Source: Paenibacillus andongensis (lineage in GTDB: Bacteria > Bacillota > Bacilli > Paenibacillales > NBRC-103111). Taken from it: a stretch of 64,000 bases of DNA. The notes under the pieces are model-generated. The model saw only the letters and a program-made list of their open reading frames with translations, ran no database searches and was not told the origin of the DNA. The stretch is taken from positions 4,285,001-4,349,000 of the forward strand of contig NZ_CP104467.1 of assembly GCF_025369935.1 (NCBI RefSeq), written 5' to 3'. The position numbers were made by a program, and so were the translations under genes. Below are positions 1 through 8,292 of this stretch, piece by piece; the stretch's first letter is position 1, and each line of letters opens with the position of its first letter.

Positions 1-1267
1 GCAACTCTTTAACCGTGGTTTTAAACATTTCTTGTTCTACCTCGGTCATAACCGTATGAACCTTATACTCAGCCGGTGGATAGAACTGGGATAAAAAACG
101 TCTTACAATCAAATCGTATAATTTCTGTTCATCCGGACTTAGTCCCGATGCTTTGCGATTCGTCGGAAGGATGGCATGGTGATCTTCAACTTTGCTCGGA
201 TTGCAAATAAACTTGTTATTTTTGTGCACCAGATTACGGTTTGCCCCTTGCACAAGGTCATGATAAGCCGTTCCTTGTAAGGCGGATAAGGACTTGTGCA
301 TCTCCGGAATATTTTGCTCAGTCACATAGTTGGAATTGGTTCTCGGATAGGAAATGACCTTATGCTTCTCGTAGAGAGCCTGAGCCGTATCCAGCGTCTT
401 CTTCGCTGAGAAGGCGTATTTCCCATTCGCCTCACGCTGCAGCAGCGTCAAGTCATACAATTTGAACGGGTATTCCTTCGTCTCTTTCACTTCATAAGAA
501 ATAATTCGTGCTGGTTTCCCTTTGACCTTGGCAGCAAGTGCCTCGACCTTAGGTCCGTCCGTCAGACGCTCACCCTGCCACATGCCTCTATACATCGTTT
601 CGCCTTGTGTAAAGTGCCCCTCCAGCTCATAAAATTTGAGTGAAGAGAAGGCTTCAATCTGCTTCTGACGGTCATAAATAAGCGCTAGAACCGGCGTTTG
701 AACACGTCCAACGGAAAGCAATACGTTATGCTTCGTTGTGAATGCACGAGAGCCATTCATGCCGATTAGCCAGTCTGCCTCACTCCGAGAGCGCGCGGCG
801 CGTGTTAAATTCTCGTACTCAGCACCGTCCTTTAATGTTGCGAAGCCATTACGAATCGTCTCCGAGGTTAAATCGGAAATCCAAAGACGTTTAACAGGCT
901 GCTTCAGTCCTAGATGCCGCTGAATAAGTGAGAAGATATGCTGCCCTTCCCTCCCCGCATCGCACGCATTAACAAGCATGTCGCATTTCTTCGCAAGCTC
1001 GGCAATCACCTTAAGCTGATCGTAAGTACGTGGGTTTGGAATCAGTTTAAATTCATCTGGAATAATCGGCAGGTGATTGATATTCCATTTTTTATATTTA
1101 TCATCATATTGATCAGGTTCAGCCAACTCAATTAAGTGTCCAATCGCCCAGGTGATGATGTACTGCTCACCTTCTAGATGTGACCTGAGATTTTTGGCTT
1201 TGGGCTCTATTGCGGCGGCTATATTACGTCCCATATCGGGTTTTTCCGCAATAATTAATGTCTTCAA
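1..1267 (-). CDS. topB: DNA topoisomerase III, N-terminal 422 residues (cut by window edge)
   Basis: Type IA topoisomerase that relaxes and decatenates DNA through a transient 5'-phosphotyrosine link. The protein opens with a TOPRIM domain (KTLIIAEKP at the N-terminus, acidic motif DAGREGQ near residue 100) and carries the active-site motif YPRTNSNYV, with the catalytic Tyr at about residue 307. The usual family motif is YPRTDS, so Asn replaces Asp two residues after Arg. The start is a TTG at 1267 preceded by AAGGAG at 1283-1278 with a 10-base spacer. The gene runs off the left edge; family members are about 700-730 residues, so roughly 300 C-terminal residues are missing. It is divergent from the glycosyltransferase gene to its right. 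Confidence 0.93.
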   Translation of the reverse strand, partial: MKTLIIAEKPDMGRNIAAAIEPKAKNLRSHLEGEQYIITWAIGHLIELAEPDQYDDKYKKWNINHLPIIPDEFKLIPNPRTYDQLKVIAELAKKCDMLVNACDAGREGQHIFSLIQRHLGLKQPVKRLWISDLTSETIRNGFATLKDGAEYENLTRAARSRSEADWLIGMNGSRAFTTKHNVLLSVGRVQTPVLALIYDRQKQIEAFSSLKFYELEGHFTQGETMYRGMWQGERLTDGPKVEALAAKVKGKPARIISYEVKETKEYPFKLYDLTLLQREANGKYAFSAKKTLDTAQALYEKHKVISYPRTNSNYVTEQNIPEMHKSLSALQGTAYHDLVQGANRNLVHKNNKFICNPSKVEDHHAILPTNRKASGLSPDEQKLYDLIVRRFLSQFYPPAEYKVHTVMTEVEQEMFKTTVKEL

Positions 1268-1467
1268 GAGAGTATCGCTCCTTAATTGAACTTTCTAAGT
1301 AGATCAGAATCTGTCGCCTCAGTGTATCCCACTTTATAAATGGCTGCAATATGGTAACGCTCGAAAAATTTTATTTTTGCAAGTAGACTTTACTCCAAGT
1401 CCATTCACTTCCTTTGAATATGATAACTGGAAACGACAAATGAAGCCAAGAGGTGAAGGTTCCTAAT

Positions 1468-2577
1468 ATGCATATTCTGATTATTGCTCCGGAACAAATC
1501 CCCGTCCCTCCTCCCGTCGGAGGCTCTGTGGAGCATTGTATATACCAAATTGCTAAAAAAATATCATCGAAGCATACCGTGACTATAATAAGTCGACTGC
1601 GCTCTAACTACCCGAAGACAAGCAGATTAGGTCATATCACGATTCTTCGAGTACCAGGTGGCAATAAACAAGCTTATTTATCTAATGTACTTAAGACTGT
1701 CAAAGGGCATCGTTTCGATAGGATTCAAATCGATAATCGCCCTAGATTTGTGCATGCCGTGAGAAGAGTATTCCCACATACGCCTATCTCTGTTTTTTTG
1801 CATTCAACGACGTTCATCTCCCCGCCGATGACATCCAAGAAACAAGCTGCTTACGATCTCAGTGCGGCTAATCGTATTATTGGTAATAGCCTTTCGCTCC
1901 AAAATCACCTGAAACGAACATTCCCAAGAATCCGCCATAAGGTACGTTACGTTCATCTAGGCGTTGATCTCACTCAATTCCGTCCTCGTAAAAAGAAAGA
2001 GTATTCTACTAGTGGTCGCCGTCCATTTGTCATTCTTTTTGCAGGCAGGTTGATTCCAAGGAAAGGCCTTCCCGTATTGATGAAAGCTACACAGATCGTT
2101 AGAAAATCTATCCCTTCAGCTAGGCTTCATATTGCCGGTGGAACTGGTAAGCCAGGTTACAAGCAATATTTGAGACAATTAGCTTCATCCCTTCGAATCC
2201 CAGTAACGTTCAAGGGTTACGTTTCACGAAGTCAAATGCCTCGTTTCTATCAATCCGGTGATTGTTTCGTCTGTCCGTCTCAAGGTCATGAAGCGTTTGG
2301 CTTAGTGAATGTGGAAGCGATGGCATCCGGCATTCCAGCGATCGCCTCCAGAAATGGCGGGATTCCTGAAATTATTCGGCATGAGCATAACGGACTTTTA
2401 GTGACGAAATATCGAAGTCCAGAAGCTTTTGCCAAAGAAATTATGAAACTAGCCAAAGACCCATCTAAAGCCAAAAGACTGGCTAAGCAAGCCCGAAAAG
2501 ATGTAATTAGAAAATTTAGTTGGCGAGCCACAGCAAGCAAATTAGAAAGAATTTATACAACGAAAAATCCCACGTAG
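1468..2577 (+). CDS. CotSA-like family 4 glycosyltransferase
   Basis: A 369-residue GT-B fold glycosyltransferase. The N-terminal half begins MHILIIAPEQIPVPPPVGG, which matches the spore coat protein CotSA type with its glycine-rich donor loop. The C-terminal half has the GT4 signature: FAGRLIPRKGLPVLMKA, then HEAFGLVNVEAMASGIPAIAS, where the EX7E-like motif contacts the nucleotide sugar. I chose the ATG at 1468 because GAAGG lies 8 bases upstream; an in-frame GTG at 1453 overlaps that ribosome binding site. It is followed after 10 bases by a YheC/YheD-type ATP-grasp gene, a pairing that suggests spore coat or cortex modification. The acceptor is unknown. Confidence 0.88.
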   Translation: MHILIIAPEQIPVPPPVGGSVEHCIYQIAKKISSKHTVTIISRLRSNYPKTSRLGHITILRVPGGNKQAYLSNVLKTVKGHRFDRIQIDNRPRFVHAVRRVFPHTPISVFLHSTTFISPPMTSKKQAAYDLSAANRIIGNSLSLQNHLKRTFPRIRHKVRYVHLGVDLTQFRPRKKKEYSTSGRRPFVILFAGRLIPRKGLPVLMKATQIVRKSIPSARLHIAGGTGKPGYKQYLRQLASSLRIPVTFKGYVSRSQMPRFYQSGDCFVCPSQGHEAFGLVNVEAMASGIPAIASRNGGIPEIIRHEHNGLLVTKYRSPEAFAKEIMKLAKDPSKAKRLAKQARKDVIRKFSWRATASKLERIYTTKNPT

Positions 2578-2587
2578 AGGTGCTGTT

Positions 2588-3352
2588 ATGTCAATGAATC
2601 GAGCTCGAACAGTAGGCAGCAAATGGGTCAAGACGAAAGTTCTCTTATTAAACAAAGAACTTCGCAAATTTGTTCCGGAAACTAGAATCTACAATCAAAC
2701 GAACCTACTTGCCATGTTAAATAAGTATAAAATGGTTTATGTTAAGCCAATCAACGGTTCTTTCGGACAGGGCGTTATTCGTGTAGAGAAAAATAAGTCT
2801 TATCGATTTCAATCCGGTAAAACATTAAGATCCTATCGAACTTTTTTAGGCCTATTCACTGCGCTAAACAAAGCCAAGTTAACTAGATCCTATTTGGTTC
2901 AGCAAGGCATACATCTCTTAACGCACCAAAAAAGAATATTCGACACCCGCATTATGGTTCAAAAAAGCCCTAAGAAAACTTGGGAAGCTACTGGTTATAT
3001 TGGTCGAGTTGCTCATCCGCGCAAAATAGTAACGAACTTTCATAATAGCGGCAAACCGCTGCCATTAGAATTATTACTTGCTCCCTACTTAAAGAATCAG
3101 AGAAAAGATGATTATATCAAAAGCTTGCGACATCTAGGATATCGAATCGCAAAACAATACCAGAAAGTTTATCCGGGATTTAAAGAAATCGGAGTAGATA
3201 TCGGTATCGATAAAAATTTAAAACCATGGGTCCTAGAAGTAAACACAGCGCCTGATCCCTTTATATTTAACCAATTAAAAGATAAAAAAATGTTCTTCAA
3301 AGTACTTCATTATTCGAGAGTGAACGGCCGATTTTTACGCCGAAAACGTTAA
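2588..3352 (+). CDS. YheC/YheD-family ATP-grasp protein (spore coat associated)
   Basis: A 254-residue protein of the YheC/YheD ATP-grasp family, known in Bacillus as endospore coat-associated. Visible landmarks are YVKPINGSFGQGVIRV (ATP-grasp glycine-rich lid, about residues 51-66), RIFDTRIMVQ, and EVNTAPDPF near residue 220, the metal-ligand segment that in relatives reads EVNGxPG. It lacks the N-terminal extension seen in the 352-residue paralogue at 11.2-12.3 kb. The ATG at 2588 follows GAGGTG. It is almost certainly co-transcribed with the glycosyltransferase before it and ends at the terminator around 3379-3414. The ligase substrate is not known for the family. Confidence 0.85.
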   Translation: MSMNRARTVGSKWVKTKVLLLNKELRKFVPETRIYNQTNLLAMLNKYKMVYVKPINGSFGQGVIRVEKNKSYRFQSGKTLRSYRTFLGLFTALNKAKLTRSYLVQQGIHLLTHQKRIFDTRIMVQKSPKKTWEATGYIGRVAHPRKIVTNFHNSGKPLPLELLLAPYLKNQRKDDYIKSLRHLGYRIAKQYQKVYPGFKEIGVDIGIDKNLKPWVLEVNTAPDPFIFNQLKDKKMFFKVLHYSRVNGRFLRRKR

Positions 3353-3378
3353 GTAAATTCGAGTTACCTAAGGTCAGT

Positions 3379-3414
3379 AAAAACCTCTAATCCCACTTGG
3401 GACTAGAGGTTTTT
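3379..3414. terminator. bidirectional intrinsic terminator
   Basis: AAAACCTCTA and TAGAGGTTTT enclose an inner TCCC/GGGA stem with an ACTT loop. There are T-runs on one side and A-runs on the other, so it can end both the rightward glycosyltransferase/ATP-grasp pair and the leftward DedA gene. Confidence 0.85.
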
Positions 3415-3419
3415 ATGCT

Positions 3420-4022
3420 TTATGAAGTTAATCGGCGCTGGCGTGCCATCATTTTTGTTAACAAGCCAAGACCTATAATAATAGCCGCGACAACAACCCA
3501 AATTGGATGATGGAATTGTGCATAGATGTGATGCCACGCTTTACCAAGCTTTTGACCAAGAAGAACAATAACCAAAATCCAAGCCAATGCGCCAATGTAT
3601 GAGATACTCATGAATTTTACGAACCGCATTTTCGTAGCCCCTGCAATGAAAGGAGCGGCATGTCTCAGTCCAGCTACATAATAGCCAACTAAGAGTAAAA
3701 TAGCACCATGCTTTTTAAAATGTTCTGCCCACTTTTCTAATCTGATCTCGGAAAGCTTAATCCACTTGGTAACCTTGCTGATACGCTTCAAACCAATGCT
3801 TTGTCCAAGCAGGTAATTCAGTGTCATCCCTGCACAAGCACCAAGCCAAGCAAAGCCGATGATACCACCTATATGAAGATTAGCTTTTAATGCGATATAC
3901 CCTGCCCCCAGTAGTATAATCTCAACCGGAAGCGGTATGCCAACTATCCCAATGAAAAGCAACAAAAATATACCCGGATACCCATAATGGGTGATTAAAT
4001 TGATCATCGTATGATGATTCAT
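3420..4022 (-). CDS. DedA family (VTT/SNARE-associated) membrane protein
   Basis: A 200-residue polytopic inner-membrane protein of the DedA superfamily, whose characterised members include undecaprenyl-phosphate and phospholipid flippases. The N-terminal re-entrant segment GIPLPVEIILLGAGYIA and the family motif YYVAGLRHAAPFIAGATKMRFVKF (residues about 113-136, with the conserved GLRH/R and AG-x3-M) are both present, followed by two further hydrophobic spans. The ATG follows GCAGGTGA. It is monocistronic between a bidirectional terminator and a roughly 260-base intergenic region. Nearby genes act on lipids and the envelope, but which substrate this paralogue moves cannot be read from sequence. 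Confidence 0.88.
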   Translation of the reverse strand: MNHHTMINLITHYGYPGIFLLLFIGIVGIPLPVEIILLGAGYIALKANLHIGGIIGFAWLGACAGMTLNYLLGQSIGLKRISKVTKWIKLSEIRLEKWAEHFKKHGAILLLVGYYVAGLRHAAPFIAGATKMRFVKFMSISYIGALAWILVIVLLGQKLGKAWHHIYAQFHHPIWVVVAAIIIGLGLLTKMMARQRRLTS

Positions 4023-4220
4023 TATTGTTCACCTGCCTCGTAATCATCCTACCATAGGAATGTGAGAAGAACATGAGAGGAAAATGAGAAGTGGAACCGA
4101 CCTTTTTTTATTCTTGTCAAGGTTTTTGGCCTCATTGGATTCTCATGGTTTTCTAATAAAACTCTTCTAAGCCTGATTTGACCTAGTTTTCCCCCATCCT
4201 TGGTAATCTATAGGTCATTC

Positions 4221-4281
4221 TGGATGTGTTAAGGTTATCCCAGGTGGAAGCCTAAAACACGATCCTGAAGGAGGACATCCA
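4221..4281 (+). promoter_or_regulatory. candidate RNA structure around the ribosome binding site of the NlpC/P60 gene
   Basis: TGGATGT (4221-4227) can pair perfectly with ACATCCA (4275-4281), enclosing the AAGGAGG ribosome binding site of the gene starting at 4285. An alternative hairpin GTGTT-AGG/CCT-AACAC (4226-4260) uses part of the same 5' arm. A short TCC/GGA hairpin can also cover the AAGGAGG itself. The pairings are visible; a regulatory role is inference. Confidence 0.35.
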
Positions 4282-4284
4282 ATC

Positions 4285-4803
4285 ATGAACAACATGAAAA
4301 TGAACCGCCTAAGTAAATCGCTATTAGGAATTACACTTAGTGTATCCTTATTTACAACAGCTAATCTACTAGCGGCGCCGCAATCTGCACATGCAGCAAG
4401 CGCAGCTTCTATATCAGCAGCTTCAACAGCTGTTTCCGGGAATGCAAATCGTGTAATCTCAACCGGTAAACAGTACCTAGGCGTTAGGTACAAGTTCGGG
4501 GCACAGAAAGGTAACATAAGTTCATTTGACTGCTCGTCTTTTACACAATATGTATATGGGAAGAATGGCATTAATTTGCCCCGTTCATCCTCGCAGCAAT
4601 CACAGGTAGGCACGTATGTACCTAGAAATCAGCTGCAGCCAGGAGACCTTGTCTTCTTCTATTCACCTATTCATCACGTCGGTATTTATATGGGTAATGG
4701 TAAGGTGCTTCACACGTACGGCAAAGGTGGCGTAACGATTTCAGATATGAATTCCGGTTGGTGGAGCAGAAATTACAGCACCGCTCGCCGCGTGATTAAT
4801 TAA
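4285..4803 (+). CDS. secreted NlpC/P60 peptidoglycan endopeptidase
   Basis: A 172-residue secreted cell-wall hydrolase that cuts peptide stems of peptidoglycan. Residues 1-38 form a Sec signal peptide with a basic start, a hydrophobic core and a likely AHAAS cleavage region. The rest is a single NlpC/P60 domain with catalytic Cys in FDCSSFTQYVYG (about residue 80), His in HHVGIYMG and the third polar residue in VLHTYG. There is no SH3 or LysM binding domain, so targeting must come from the short linker. The gene stands alone, has AAGGAGG upstream, and ends at a strong terminator. See the separate entry on the RNA structure over its ribosome binding site. Confidence 0.92.
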   Translation: MNNMKMNRLSKSLLGITLSVSLFTTANLLAAPQSAHAASAASISAASTAVSGNANRVISTGKQYLGVRYKFGAQKGNISSFDCSSFTQYVYGKNGINLPRSSSQQSQVGTYVPRNQLQPGDLVFFYSPIHHVGIYMGNGKVLHTYGKGGVTISDMNSGWWSRNYSTARRVIN

Positions 4804-4842
4804 GTCGGATATTCACTTCATTCATCTATATCCTTACTTGCA

Positions 4843-4882
4843 AAAAACTCCTTGCAGATATCTATCTGAAGGAGTTTTTTTT
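4843..4882 (+). terminator. intrinsic terminator after the NlpC/P60 gene
   Basis: AAAAAACTCCTT and AAGGAGTTTTTT form the stem, with a loop holding GCAGATATCTATCTG, followed by eight T residues. Confidence 0.88.
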
Positions 4883-4973
4883 CATTAAATAACTATACTC
4901 TCCTCATGATCTCCGCTTTTTCCGGGAATGATAAGAATATGGTACTCTCCTTCATCCGGATCAGTCCTCTCTC

Positions 4974-6101
4974 TTATATGGATAGGGAAACTGGCTGATT
5001 ATTCATACTTAGCATCATATCGTTCACGATGTGAGCAGCCGCTTGACTTCGTTGCAATGCTTTCATGCGTTCTTTGATTTGTTTATGCAAACTTGGATGA
5101 TTGATTAAATGAGTGATTTTGCTCGTAAAATCCTTCATATTCGTAGAAACCAAAGCCATCCCTCGGCTAGAGAGATACAAGGCATTTTCCTTTTCTTGAC
5201 CTGCATAGGGCTTATAAATAAAGATAGGAACTCTTAAAACAATGGCCTCTGTCAAGGTTAATCCCCCTGCTTTCGTTACAATACAAGTTGCCTGAGACAT
5301 CCATTCATGTACATTGTCAATAAATCCAAGAATCGTTATTCCCGAAAAACCAGCAAATTGATCTTCAAGTTTACCTTTAAGCCTTTCATTTCGGCCACAA
5401 ACAACGACCAATTGACAATTGTTCAGCATGGCTAAATTGTTCAACATTTCCTCTATATAGCTGGAGATTCCGCTGTCTGATGCCATGATAAGAATGATCT
5501 TCTTTTTTTGATTTTGAGTATGGCTATTTCTCTCATTTACGAACTCTTGTCTCAACGGAATTCCACTAACCTCAATTTGATCCTTGCTGAATCCTTTGAA
5601 AATGATTTGCTGCTTTAATTCTTCCGTAGCCACATAGTATTTATCAACATTCGGGTGTAACCAGGTGGCATGTAAAGCATAATCCGTGAGTACAGTGAAA
5701 TTTGTAATGCCCATTGAACTACACACTTCCGGCGATGCGCCAAATGGAAACGTGTTAACAACAAAATCAGGACGTTCTTGATGAATAAGTTCTCTCAGCT
5801 TTTTTTTCCCAAGATAGGTCATAGATCTCTGGAATAAAGCGGTCCGTTTGCTTTCACGGGTTAAGTAATAGCTCCAGCCATAATAATCGAGACCTATCCG
5901 AGAACTTTTTGTACTTTTGTTAACGAGCGAGGTAGTAATTAAGTTAATGAATGGATGGCCTTCTTGCATCAAATTGACGACTTTCACCTGATCTATACCT
6001 CGCCTCAAAAATTGCTGCTCCAAGGCTTTTGAAGCTTGTATATGTCCGTTACCGTAGCTAGCTGTAAGTATCAATACACGAGGATTCACATTCATGCTCA
6101 A
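4974..6101 (-). CDS. UgtP-like diacylglycerol glycosyltransferase (MGDG synthase family)
   Basis: A protein of about 375 residues that resembles processive diacylglycerol glucosyltransferases (UgtP/YpfP) and plant MGDG synthases, which transfer sugars to diacylglycerol at the membrane. The N-terminal domain has LILTASYGNGHIQASKAL (conserved GxGH for lipid/donor binding) and the C-terminal GT28 domain has ILGFIDNVHEWMSQATCIVTKAGGLTLTEA, the donor-binding signature. The annotated start is a TTG at 6101 because AAAGGTGG lies 7 bases upstream; an ATG at 6119 overlaps that site and an ATG at 6095 is also possible. It lies just downstream of a two-component remnant. Glucosyl- versus galactosyl-specificity cannot be told. 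Confidence 0.85.
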   Translation of the reverse strand: MSMNVNPRVLILTASYGNGHIQASKALEQQFLRRGIDQVKVVNLMQEGHPFINLITTSLVNKSTKSSRIGLDYYGWSYYLTRESKRTALFQRSMTYLGKKKLRELIHQERPDFVVNTFPFGASPEVCSSMGITNFTVLTDYALHATWLHPNVDKYYVATEELKQQIIFKGFSKDQIEVSGIPLRQEFVNERNSHTQNQKKKIILIMASDSGISSYIEEMLNNLAMLNNCQLVVVCGRNERLKGKLEDQFAGFSGITILGFIDNVHEWMSQATCIVTKAGGLTLTEAIVLRVPIFIYKPYAGQEKENALYLSSRGMALVSTNMKDFTSKITHLINHPSLHKQIKERMKALQRSQAAAHIVNDMMLSMNNQPVSLSI

Positions 6102-6128
6102 GGAAAAACCACCTTTCATCGCATATAT

Positions 6129-6449
6129 TTATAGGCGAAAACGATAACCTGCACCCCATACTGTTTCAATATATTGCGCGCTGGATGCTTCTAATTCAAT
6201 CTTCTCTCTTAATTTACGGATATGGACCGTAACGGTCTGAGAATCTCCCATCGCATCCATTCCCCATATACGTTCAAAAAGGTGATCTTTGCTATAAACA
6301 CGATTTGGATTCATAGCCAGAAAATAGAGTAAACCAAATTCCTTCGTCGTAAGGCTAATTTCTTGCTCATGAATGAAAACGCGACGGGAACCATAATCGA
6401 TTAAAAGACCATGTATGCGAATTTCTTCGTTGTTTTCTTTGGTACCCAT
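6129..6449 (-). CDS. orphan OmpR/PhoB-type DNA-binding domain (response regulator remnant)
   Basis: A 106-residue open frame holding only the winged-helix effector domain of an OmpR/PhoB response regulator: LTTKEFGLLYFLAMNPNRVYSKDHL, then VTVHIRKLREKIE and the C-terminal ETVWGAGYRFRL. The receiver domain with its phosphorylated Asp is absent. Just upstream, in another frame, lie 28 residues typical of a histidine kinase N-terminus (6531-6448). No convincing ribosome binding site precedes the ATG at 6449. The arrangement kinase-start then regulator-end is the reverse of normal order, so this is best read as debris of a lost two-component pair. A functional stand-alone DNA-binding protein is possible but less likely. 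Confidence 0.6.
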   Translation of the reverse strand: MGTKENNEEIRIHGLLIDYGSRRVFIHEQEISLTTKEFGLLYFLAMNPNRVYSKDHLFERIWGMDAMGDSQTVTVHIRKLREKIELEASSAQYIETVWGAGYRFRL

Positions 6450-6531
6450 TAATCGCTCTAATAATCATCATGACTAGTGGAATTAGCAGCATCGCCGCAT
6501 AGGTGAGTAACAACTTCAGACGTATGGACAT
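6447..6531 (-). pseudogene. histidine kinase N-terminal fragment
   Basis: An ATG at 6531 with GGGGA 8 bases upstream opens a frame coding MSIRLKLLLTYAAMLLIPLV and eight more residues, a typical sensor kinase cytoplasmic start and first membrane helix. After about 28 residues the frame turns to unrelated sequence and runs over the response-regulator fragment in a different frame. The kinase core (HAMP, HisKA, HATPase) is missing. Confidence 0.6.
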
Positions 6532-6866
6532 AAGTAGATTCCCCGTTTTTATACTTCTTTTCTATCAAATTTATAGTATTCAAGTGCTAAAAACAACATG
6601 CAACTGGAAATTCGGTTAAGCCGATAACCAGTTTCTCAGCAAATCGTACCGTACGCTAGTTCTGATAAGCGCGGTAATGTACTTATTCAGGAGCCCCCGA
6701 GCAAATAAGCGCGGAAAACGCGCTTATTCTAGAGCGCCCGAGAGAAAGCTTCACTTACCCCTAACCCAAAACATTAAATGATAAGACAAAAGAAAAAATC
6801 CGTTTAGCATCTAAATGGATTTCAATAAAGCTGCACCTTTGAGCAGTAAGTAATTTGATTTTACTT
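6532..6866. repeat. gene-free stretch with palindromic intergenic repeat
   Basis: No gene is seen here apart from the terminator at 6791-6822. At 6704-6728 there is a perfect inverted repeat, AATAAGCGCG-GAAAA-CGCGCTTATT. A decayed copy (GATAAGCGCGG...ACTTATTC) lies just before it at 6664-6688, each followed by a GAG-C-CCCGAG tag. A related element occurs at about 33,993-34,040 (AACAAATAAGCGCAAAAACCGCGCTTT), so this is a dispersed repeat family. Confidence 0.6.
6791..6822 (-). terminator. intrinsic terminator downstream of the phosphoesterase gene
   Basis: Read leftwards: AAATCC-A-TTTAG-ATG-CTAAA-C-GGATTT followed by T residues. It lies about 45 bases after the stop codon of the lipoprotein phosphoesterase gene. 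Confidence 0.75.
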
Positions 6867-7880
6867 TTACTTCCAAATTCCTTGAATTGCAGGAACATCA
6901 GCTGTACTGCCCAAATAAGGCAGTTTATACAACTCTTCTAACGTACGTAACACATTCAAATGCGTAATACGCTGATCATATTTGGCTGGGTTGACCATAG
7001 GCCCAACAAAGATTGTTGGGATATGATTGTCTTTAGAATTATCATCTTCATCCCACGTTAGAATGAGCAAGCTGTTATGGCTTTGAGCCCAGGTTACATA
7101 GGGTCCAATGTGTTTTTTGAGCCAATCATCTGCAGCAAGAATTGTCCCGTCATGCATGTCATTATCCTGATTAGGGATGACGAAAGATACCGTTGGCAGT
7201 TTGCTGAAATCCTTTGGAAATTGGCCAAAAGGTTGATTGCTCTCTTTGGCAACATTGGAGAAACTCACCCAAGGACTGTGTTTTCGGCCATATTGGTGAT
7301 TTGTACAAACGGTTGAACCAATCGCAGGTAAATCCTCCGAGTAACCAGCAAACGAATAACCTGCCTTCACCAGTTCACTAGCCAAATTAGCCGTCTTAAA
7401 TTCATGCCCGCAAGAATCATTTTTGACACCTTGATCGGAGCCTGAGAATAAGACGAAATAATTAGGCTGACTAGGATGTGCTACCGCATAGGAGTGTGTG
7501 AAGAACGCCCCTTGCCCAGCCAGAGCATTGATATAAGGGGCCGACGCATTGCCAATCAATTTCTCATAGGAATGATTCTCTTCTACCACAACCACAACAT
7601 GGTCGGGTTTAGCACCTTGAGAAACTGCCGGGTTAGGCACTTTCGGTGGACTTGAAGCCGTGGTCAACGGACTTGGTGTAGGTGATAAGGTAGGGCTCGG
7701 TATTGGAACTTCCTGTTGATCAGGTTTATTCGTATTTAAAGGGGAGTCCACTTTCGATGCAGCGGGAGTCGCAGTTTGAATCTGTGGTTGTGTTGATGTC
7801 GCAACACGACCTTGATCCAGATTGGAACAAGCTGTCACCACTAGCATAAGAAACGATACAGCCAAGTATGTTTTTTTCAA
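6867..7880 (-). CDS. lipoprotein phosphoesterase (PF04185-type acid phosphatase/phospholipase C family)
   Basis: A 337-residue lipoprotein of the alkaline-phosphatase-like phosphoesterase family that includes phospholipase C and AcpA. The N-terminus has a lipobox LVVTAC and then a Pro/Ser/Thr-rich linker (about residues 30-85) that should let the domain reach through the wall. The catalytic domain starts at HVVVVVEENHSYEKLIG (metal-binding ENHS), followed by HPSQPNYF with the candidate nucleophile, then PNQDNDMHDGT and LTWDEDD metal ligands. I chose the TTG at 7880 because GGGAGG sits 7 bases upstream; the ATG at 7922 would add an implausible leader before the signal peptide. It is the last gene of the leftward envelope cluster. 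Confidence 0.87.
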   Translation of the reverse strand: MKKTYLAVSFLMLVVTACSNLDQGRVATSTQPQIQTATPAASKVDSPLNTNKPDQQEVPIPSPTLSPTPSPLTTASSPPKVPNPAVSQGAKPDHVVVVVEENHSYEKLIGNASAPYINALAGQGAFFTHSYAVAHPSQPNYFVLFSGSDQGVKNDSCGHEFKTANLASELVKAGYSFAGYSEDLPAIGSTVCTNHQYGRKHSPWVSFSNVAKESNQPFGQFPKDFSKLPTVSFVIPNQDNDMHDGTILAADDWLKKHIGPYVTWAQSHNSLLILTWDEDDNSKDNHIPTIFVGPMVNPAKYDQRITHLNVLRTLEELYKLPYLGSTADVPAIQGIWK

Positions 7881-7908
7881 TGGATGTCCTCCCGTCATTC
7901 CCCGATTA

Positions 7909-8259
7909 TCAGAGGAAGGCATGAATTAAAAATAAAACAGCAAAAATTAGCCCAAATCGCAAATGCCATTTCCGATCAAGTCCTCGGGATCGAAATACAC
8001 CTGCAATCGGTACAGGCAACAAGGAAAGTCCTGCGAGCAGTCCAGTTATATTGGCAAAATCAAGTTTGATACCGTATAAAATAGCGTCCACGATATGCAG
8101 AATAATGACGCCGATGGCAAGAATAGCGATAGGTGTATGGAATTTCCGAGTTATTCTCAAAAGGGCAATAGCACTCTTTTTTAGTATAAGCCATTGTTCC
8201 ACCCATCGTCTCTGTATAATCGTTTTGAGCACATAATACGCCAAAACGGCAAATAACAA
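7909..8259 (-). CDS. small four-histidine membrane protein, probably frameshifted at its 5' end
   Basis: A 116-residue frame with three to four membrane helices and histidines placed as in b-type cytochromes or ferric-reductase-like proteins: RKFHTPIAILAIGVIILHI, then DRKWHLRFGLIFAVLFLIH. The only in-frame start is a TTG at 8259 without a ribosome binding site. However, an ATG at 8296 overlaps the PAP2 stop codon in the classic ATGA coupling arrangement. It opens a short sensible N-terminus (MMNTFLGISS) in another frame that would join this one if one base near 8265-8270 (the GCAAGAA tract) were removed. So the gene is likely a frameshifted copy, or there is a sequence error. Haem binding is inference. 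Confidence 0.6.
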   Translation of the reverse strand: MLFAVLAYYVLKTIIQRRWVEQWLILKKSAIALLRITRKFHTPIAILAIGVIILHIVDAILYGIKLDFANITGLLAGLSLLPVPIAGVFRSRGLDRKWHLRFGLIFAVLFLIHAFL

Positions 8260-8292
8260 AATTCTTGCTTGAGATCCCTAAAAATGTATTCA

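Noticed and set aside
4040..4284. c-di-AMP (ydaO-type) riboswitch before the NlpC/P60 gene
   Set aside because: I could not find the conserved core sequences, and the structured part near the start codon is only about 60 bases long. It is kept only as an unspecific RNA structure.
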